Source of the DNA: Glandiceps talaboti
Taxonomy: Eukaryota > Hemichordata > Enteropneusta > Spengelidae
Direction: 5' to 3'
Assembly (NCBI RefSeq): GCF_964340395.1
Contig: NC_135550.1
Span: 1,734,001 to 1,798,000 of the forward strand
Length of the DNA stretch: 64,000 bases
This document shows positions 58,071 through 64,000 of the stretch, piece by piece. Numbering within the stretch: position 1 is the first letter of the stretch; each line of letters starts with the position of its first letter. The position numbers and the translations under genes are program-made. Below the pieces are notes generated by a model, which worked only from the letters and a program-made list of their open reading frames with translations, did not search any database and was not told the origin of the DNA.

Positions 58071-58446
58071 GAAACTGACCAGTCTGTCTAAATGTTGGAG
58101 CTCACCAATCAAATAATAACTGTCAAATGATGTTTATTTAAAAATCAAACATGTATTGAAACATAGTCTTTATTTAGTTTCCTAATATAATCTGTGTGTG
58201 ATAGAATAGCATCTCTCTGTATTACCCTGTGCGAAAACCAAACAGACAATTGTGGCAACAAAAGTAGGTGTTTAACATTGGCGTAAAAAAAATCTGGATA
58301 TCTCAAAGGAAAGACAAAAAGTTGCCAGCATAGGTGAAGAAGAAGAAAAATAATTCACAGGCAAGCAGGTGGGACAAAAATAATGACTCTCCACCAATCT
58401 TCCAAGCCAATTCCCCCCTCCCGAATATCAAATGGTCCACCCCTTA

Positions 58447-59448
58447 CGATAGTTCTGCACAGTAACTTGGGCATTTACGATAGTTCAAAGTATAATTTTA
58501 ACCAATAGGAACATTTTGAAAGAAGTCAAACCATTTATTATACAGGGCTACACAGACTTTGAGAAAACAAACAATTATACTTACTTGTTATGCTTTGTAG
58601 AAGGGCTTGATATAAAAATATTAAAAATTGTGAAACAGCACGTAGTTTAAAATGTTGTAACATGACTGAAATGTGTTTAGGGCTGGAGTCAGAATTTATG
58701 GCAGGGGGCCTGAGGAGAAATTATTTTGGTCAAAAAAAATTCGCTTACCTCCCCCCCCCCCCCCCCCAGCTTCTCGTATTTTAATGTGTAAGGATACAGT
58801 ACCCACCCTCCACTTCAGAGTTATACAGGATGGTACACTACATTAAACTAACAGGGGAAGTCACCTTCAGCGTCCATACATAACAATGAGAGACTTCTTT
58901 ACATATATGTGGACTTTGTGAAAAAGGTCTCACATCGGGCTGTAGTTTGAGATACTTAGTCAGCAGGTTTTTTATCTTTCAATCGTGATTCTGGGCAGAA
59001 ACAGCATCCCCCATGATAGCTAGTGGGAAGGGTGTGGGAGGGGAAACCAACTCCCACAGTAAAAACTTTGTAAGAAAAAAATAAGGACACTTAGGAGTCC
59101 ATTTACATGTAAAGGCATAACATTTCAAACCATACACATTATCGAAAGCCATAGAGAACTTGAAAAGTGTCATCAATACTCCAATTGTACTCGAGTCAAT
59201 ACACTATTATACAATTGTATATTACCTACACTTTAACTTACCTATTCAGAGATATTTTGGCAGACACACACACACACATTTGCTTGACTGTTGATTGCCT
59301 CATAATTAAATGTATGGTAGGTAAATGAAGTGTACCATTTTGCAAAGTTCAAGGTAAACGACTGCTCCTGAGGTTTGATTGTTCAAAAAAGTCTCCACAG
59401 AGAGACAGGCAGACAGACAGAGGCTAGAGACATAGACTAGAGAAAGAA
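58447..59448. other. Non-coding stretch with C-run
   Basis: A C-run at 58751-58768 follows TTGGTCAAAAAAAATTCGC. A similar phrase precedes the C-run near 25490, so a low-copy repeat is shared. No gene seen. Confidence 0.45.
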
Positions 59449-59499
<51 letters not shown>

Positions 59500-59500
59500 G
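59449..59500. repeat. (GACA)n microsatellite
   Basis: About twelve GACA units. Confidence 0.95.
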
Positions 59501-60385
59501 GAAGGCATATACATATACACATACATTCGCATAGAATTGTTATGCCCCCCCCCCTTGAACCTCAATATATTTCATACCCCACCCTGCCACAAATACTGAC
59601 TCCAGTCTTATTAGAACTGTAATAATCAACACGCTTCATATTTGATAATATGGGTGTAGGCACTTGAATGGAGTCACTTTGTATTATACATCCAAAGTTA
59701 TGATGCATACGATGAAATTTAACATCAAATATGGCTGCCATTCGGCAATATTTGAATCAGTCACAAAACAAAGTGATGTGCATATGTGTCACATAGTATT
59801 GTATCTTTGTACCAGATGTGGTTGAAATCGGTTGGTGCATAGGTATAGTACGAGGGCGAACCATGAACGAACGGGCAGATGTGTATAGATTTTTCTTCAC
59901 GTTGCATTCACGCCATCCATTGTTGATCGTTTCAACTCCAAATGAAGGCTGTGAAGTTGTGTCAGCATTACCAGTTGTTGAAAGGTGAACGCTAGGCCTA
60001 TCTGAAAACATCATGGATGGAGGCTGCCGTCTTGCTTTTAGGACAGACTTGTATACTTCTGACTCTTACCGAATCAGCTTGCTTCCCCTGTTTGGAACAC
60101 CAATCCCGTAACCTGATTCGCTCGTCGAAATGGATTTGGAGAGAGGTCTTGGAGGCGATAGTAGGGAGCCCTGCATGACACTCTCTGGAGACGGAATAGT
60201 GTGAGGTTGATTTTTGGAGTTTTATGTATGTATCACACAAAAGAACAGACGATAGTAAACGTAACAGCCAAAAAGAGAAATCGCCCCAATCTGCATCAGA
60301 TTGCCTGTTCCCCAACACCTCTATTCACCCTATAATGTCAATCGCCTCCTTAATATTTTCAACACAGAGTTTTACAAATAACACA
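59501..60385. other. Non-coding stretch
   Basis: Two overlapping minus-strand frames (59757-60014 and 59998-60318) have no known motif and are not counted as genes. Confidence 0.35.
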
Positions 60386-60469
60386 CACATACATACATAC
60401 ATACATACATACATACATACATACATACATACATACATACATACATACATACATACATACATACATACT
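60386..60469. repeat. (CATA)n microsatellite
   Basis: About twenty perfect CATA units. Confidence 0.97.
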
Positions 60470-61422
60470 TGTACTCCGGCTGGGCGTTAAATTTCGACTG
60501 ACAGTTACAAATGAGGGCTATTGACCAATCAGGGAAAAGCGTAAAGACAGGTGTATGAGCAGAGTAGCAAATTTATCAAATGTTAGTGGCGGGAGTGTAT
60601 TTTCTGTGTATGAGATCCAATTAATGGCATCCAGGGAAGAGTGATTAGACGCAGACAATCATAACAAAAACATGACCCCAGACTGTGACTGAACAGATAA
60701 GACTTCCGTTCACACGTTGAACACTATTTTCGTAATAATAAACATTACCTCAGAAACACACTGAAAAAAATACTAGCTCATCATGCAAGTTTGGAATAGT
60801 TGGGCCGAAGATAGGGATGAAGACGGAATGGACAAAAAGTCACAATAATTGTGGACGGTATTGCATTGTAGTTTGAATGGTGTATTTTACTACAACTTGC
60901 GAGAGGTAGACGGTACTACTATTGCTTCGTAATACACGACATTTCAAAAGTTTGAATGATGTATTTCATTTGCATGTAATTAATATGCTGTTTCTTTACA
61001 CTAGACACAGATAAACAATTTCGCTGAAAGTTGTATTTTTGATGTCAGTAGCCAGGTTTACGTTTTATCAGTGGCGATTAAATTTCATATCACTAGTTGC
61101 ATACACATGATGGATGTGATTGTATTGAGTAGTTTGTAGTATGAATGTCCTGCATAATAATATCGAGCAAATACATAGTGGTATGAAATACACTGTACAT
61201 TGGGATGTAAATTGCTATTTTCGTCGTGCAACATAGCGATATACGTGTGTGACATTGAATGTTGACACAGGCGTGTATCCAGTTTTTTGACACGTGTCAG
61301 CTTCGATTGGAAGTCACGTTGGCGTCAGGGTGTCTTGTCGAAAATCAAAACATAAACAATGGGTGTATGAACTTTTTCCTGGTAAGAATATGACACCATT
61401 GAATTATTAGCCGGGGTACAAG
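60470..61422. other. Non-coding stretch
   Basis: No supported feature. Confidence 0.4.
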
Positions 61423-61530
61423 ATAAATGCCATCCTGGCAATACACGCCTCCTACGTCGGCGTGTATTTACCCGGACGGCATTTATTACTTGTATACATA
61501 CATACATACATACATACATACATACATACA

Positions 61531-61561
<31 letters not shown>
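61423..61561. repeat. Hairpin next to a (CATA)n microsatellite
   Basis: ATAAATGCC...AATACACGCC (61423-61449) pairs with GGCGTGTATT...GGCATTTAT (61459-61486), leaving a 9-bp loop. A run of about sixteen CATA units follows at 61496-61561. Confidence 0.8.
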
Positions 61562-62215
61562 GCATAAGGAATAAGTGAGACAGTCCGAATAAATAGATGT
61601 AATCCGACGTTTCGAATAAATATTCTTTTTCAAGGAATTCAAGACAAGACATATTAGGTATATGGAATAGTATGTACCTTTGCATGTACACTTTAAGTTC
61701 GTCCACTCCAACATCATAACATTCAGATATATGATTATATCTGAATGTTATGGAATAGAACGACAACTACCGCGCGAGATTAACGGTTATACATGTAAAA
61801 AGTTCTAAAATTCACACACACGAAAAAGAACCCAATAGAACACGCCTGAAATATAAAATAAGCCTAGTTAGACAGGAAATGATGTGAATAATATATTAAT
61901 TCCAAGGGGTTCCAGCGTCCCAAGATGGAAAATGATTTCCTCTTCCTTCAACCTCAATTGATTCTCATCGCCAGAAACCTTACAAATTCCTGAAATAGAC
62001 ATATCTGATACACTATGATTGTAATAAAATGCATAGATACGAGATAGTTACGATTCTTTTGTCTGGTAAGACGGAGATGTTCCACAAAACGATCACCAAG
62101 ACGACGTACGGTCGAACCTATATATATATATAGTTTTGGTAGTACTGGAACTCTTTCTTGGGTGTAACTCGGAGTTTCACGCATATTGCGATCATCAGAC
62201 ACTCTGAGGCCTACT
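61557..62215 (-). mobile_element. Penelope-like element, 3' part
   Basis: On the minus strand the end of the endonuclease gene is followed by a non-coding tail with a 38-bp palindrome (61705-61750, CATAACATTCAGATATA and its complement) and the CGAAACGTCGGATTAC phrase. The tail runs into the CATA microsatellite. The reverse transcriptase part is missing. Confidence 0.75.
61885..62202 (-). pseudogene. Penelope-like GIY-YIG endonuclease, C-terminal part
   Basis: The minus-strand frame reads YIGSTVRRLGDRFVEHLRL and TRQKNRNYLVSMHF, the YIG half of a GIY-YIG nuclease with its R-x-x-x-H region. A frame change near 62010 leads to SDMSISGICKVSGDENQLRL, EEEIIFHLGTLEPLGIN and a stop near 61885. The GIY half is replaced by a TA-rich run at 62121-62132. 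The nuclease would cut target DNA for copying. Confidence 0.8.
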
Positions 62216-62373
62216 CTCTGGGTGTGCTGTATATATAGAGTGTAGACAATAGAAATACCATCACTATTGTCTGTGTCGGTGGGTAAGTGTTGTATGTGTG
62301 GAGGTGTTGGTTGTTATTGTGTGGGTTATTGGGTGCGGACAAGTAAGTGTTGGCGGGTTGTTACATGTAGGGC

Positions 62374-63128
62374 TTTGATGTTCCGTTAGTTAACGGGTTT
62401 AGTTTAGGTGATAGATGCTCTATTGAAGTTGGACAAATAAAACTTATTCTCGTGTCGGCATTTGGATATCAACTCAGTTCTTTTGTTTAGTGTGGAGCTT
62501 TTGTCTGCTTTAATAACACTTCCCAGCAGACTCTAAGTTACACAAAATATTCAACAGAAACAATGTCAAAGTCAGTTATAGCTGCATGCCAAACATGGCT
62601 ACCATAATCAAAGCGCATAACGCCACCATATCCAACAGCGAAACTAAACCCACTCAAAAACCCTGTAATTGCAGACAGAAAGACACCTGCCCTCTGAACG
62701 GCGAATGCCAAACGGAAAACATCGTATACCAAGCCACCGTCCACGGAAAACAAACAAAAGTATATATCGGTCTAACAGAGAACAACTTCAAGCAGAGATA
62801 CGCCAACCACAAACAGTCATTCAAACATGAAAAACACGAAAACAGCACAGAACTATCAAAACACATTTGGAAACTGAAAAGAAGCAATGAGCCTTTTTCC
62901 GTATCCTGGTCCATCAGCAAGAAAGCCCAAGCATACACCAATAAAACAAAACTATGCAACCTGTGTTTAACCGAAAAACTAACTATTATTAAAGCAGACA
63001 AAAGCTCCACACTAAACAAAAGAACTGAGTTGATATCCAAATGCCGACACGAGAATAAGTTTTATTTGTCCAACTTCAATAGAGCATCTATCACCTAAAC
63101 TAAACCCGTTAACTAACGGAACATCAAA
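62374..63128. repeat. Perfect 143-bp inverted repeat around Penelope-like sequence
   Basis: 62374-62516 is the exact reverse complement of 62986-63128, with 469 bp between. The right arm is the natural 3' end of the Penelope-like gene. The left arm is an inverted copy of it, joined upstream of the truncated coding region. Confidence 0.95.
62517..63098 (+). pseudogene. Penelope-like element C-terminal region with GIY-YIG endonuclease, frame intact
   Basis: An open frame of about 193 codons starts at the inverted-repeat junction (HFPADSKLHKIFNRNNVKV) and ends at a stop at 63096-63098. It carries SYSCMPNMATIIKAHN, a cysteine cluster CNCRQKDTCPLNGEC, then IVYQATV, KVYIGLTENNFKQRYANHK and STELSKHIW with the probable catalytic Glu, and a last part CNLCLTEKLTIIKADKSS. 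This is the linker and GIY-YIG nuclease of Penelope-like retroelements. The reverse transcriptase is cut off at 62517, so it is a 5'-truncated copy, but the remaining frame is unbroken and the copy may be young. Confidence 0.88.
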
Positions 63129-63425
63129 CATACAATTCAAAAGATACAGAAATGTGTTAACAAACATTTTAAGGAAACTTGAAAGCTAAGAAAAAATACT
63201 ATTCTGATTTGTTTAATATACATTGTAACGACATGAAAGAGACATGGCGAGTGGTAAATGATCTGCTGGGTAAAAAGAAAAATAGTAACTCTTCTATTCA
63301 TACCAAAAAACGTTTCTGTAATGGAACTTCTGTTATTCATACAGAAATTCCAGATATAGTTGATGTTTTCAACAACTAAGTATTGTGTAGCACTGCCGAT
63401 CTGGGTTATAATATAGAAACAAAAA
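63129..63425 (+). pseudogene. LINE ORF2 fragment (linker between endonuclease and RT)
   Basis: The frame reads YKRYRNVLTNILRKLESKKKY, then MKETWRVVNDLLGKKK and DIVDVFNN, a pattern seen between the endonuclease and RT domains of Jockey/CR1-type LINEs. A stop follows FNN, with a possible continuation in another frame (CSTADLGYNIETK). It starts directly at the right edge of the Penelope-like inverted repeat. Confidence 0.65.
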
Positions 63426-64000
63426 TGTAAATTCCCACGTCCGATTGTACATTTATTTAAAGAGAAATATGGGGGATATGCAGCTAGGAATTTTAATATA
63501 TGAGTATTTTAATATATGTCATCAGTCGCTTGATTCTTCGGCAAATAATTGTGTTTGTGATATTAGATTGTTAAATGTTTTTTGTGTCCAAATTTTTTTT
63601 TTTTTGTGAGCTATGGACAAGACATTATTACTTAGATTTGTTACATGTTTGGCATGATTATTTTCTGAAAAGGTCTACCACGAACAGGAAAAATGTACAA
63701 TTGAAACTTTAAAAATATCTATCTGAAGACCAACTCTGTAATAAATTATGTACCATGATTGGCATTTTTGAAAATGAACGTGAATCTAGAATATCATGAT
63801 TGGCATTTTTGATTCTAGAATTGATTGCACAATAGACTTTTTGGCATGCTTGAAAGCAAAAACATCTATCGCGCAGACCAGAAATGTCAAATGTAGCTGG
63901 TCCAGAAATGACTCCAGGATAGAATTAAATAAAATGATTTCGGATAAATAGTCATAATGTAAGTCTTTGCAATTGAGAGTAGAAACCGTTTTTCATACTT
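63426..64000. other. Non-coding right edge
   Basis: AT-rich. A short direct repeat with ATGATTGGCATTTTTGA occurs at about 63756 and 63796. No gene seen. Confidence 0.4.

Larger units (their letters stand above)
56630..58443. mobile_element. Harbinger-like non-autonomous DNA transposon, 1.8 kb
   Basis: The ends GGGGTGGACCATTTGATAT are inverted repeats, and similarity continues about 20 bp further inside. TTA flanks both sides (56627-56629 and 58444-58446). A second copy of the flanking sequence at about 58460-58484 reads GCATTTACGATAG without an insert, showing the empty site. No transposase was seen. The interior carries the dispersed repeat also found at 19972-20850 and a CA run. Confidence 0.8.

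Noticed and set aside
59757-60318. Two overlapping minus-strand frames of 85 and 106 codons
   Set aside because: No recognised domain. A possible acceptor and donor are present, but nothing ties them to a gene.

Overview
The window is animal nuclear DNA, AT-rich and dense in repeats. Host genes are split by GT-AG introns. Most of the remainder is decayed transposable elements and tandem repeats. The mixture (CR1/Jockey-like LINEs, DIRS- and Ngaro-like tyrosine-recombinase retroelements, a Gypsy element, Penelope-like elements, a Polinton/Maverick remnant, Harbinger-like short elements, a tRNA-derived SINE) is typical of marine invertebrates such as lancelets, hemichordates, cnidarians or molluscs. 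The sequence alone does not name the species.

Two host genes are recognisable, head to head about 6.2 kb apart. On the minus strand, 21310-21844 holds the first two coding exons of an SLC5-family sodium-coupled solute transporter; its later exons were not found. On the plus strand, 27997-50677 holds a six-exon nicotinic acetylcholine receptor-type (Cys-loop) subunit. It can be followed from signal peptide to the fourth membrane segment, its phases agree throughout (433 codons plus stop), and it keeps family intron positions, including the 45-bp exon. Its pore segment M2 is unusual, and one intron appears to use a GC donor.

Layout. 1-1412: LINE 3' end. 2643-4820: satellite nested at three levels (31, 155 and 620 bp). 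4865-5031: pentanucleotide inverted repeat. 5130-8860: broken DIRS element. 8885-9390: Penelope fragment and a dispersed repeat. 10225-11498: LINE. 13530-16977: minus-strand Gypsy element. 17292-21262: simple repeats, a possible hAT remnant, a fold-back and a tandem repeat. 21310-21844: SLC5 exons. 23553-24241: thirteen identical 53-bp repeats. 27997-50677: receptor gene. Intron 1 holds a LINE interrupted by a short Harbinger-like element. Intron 2 holds an Ngaro-like element and a deleted Polinton. Intron 3 holds a degenerate tandem repeat, a SINE and a relative of the short Harbinger-like element.

The receptor's stop codon lies inside the first unit of a 51-bp minisatellite. About 5.3 kb of 29-bp minisatellite follows, in forward, inverted and forward blocks, with a second copy of the terminal half-exon in the middle. 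56630-58443 is a Harbinger-like non-autonomous element whose empty site survives next to it. 61557-63420 holds two Penelope-like pieces, one framed by a perfect 143-bp inverted repeat, and a LINE fragment. The elements look dead (frameshifts, stops, deletions, lost catalytic residues). The receptor gene looks intact.
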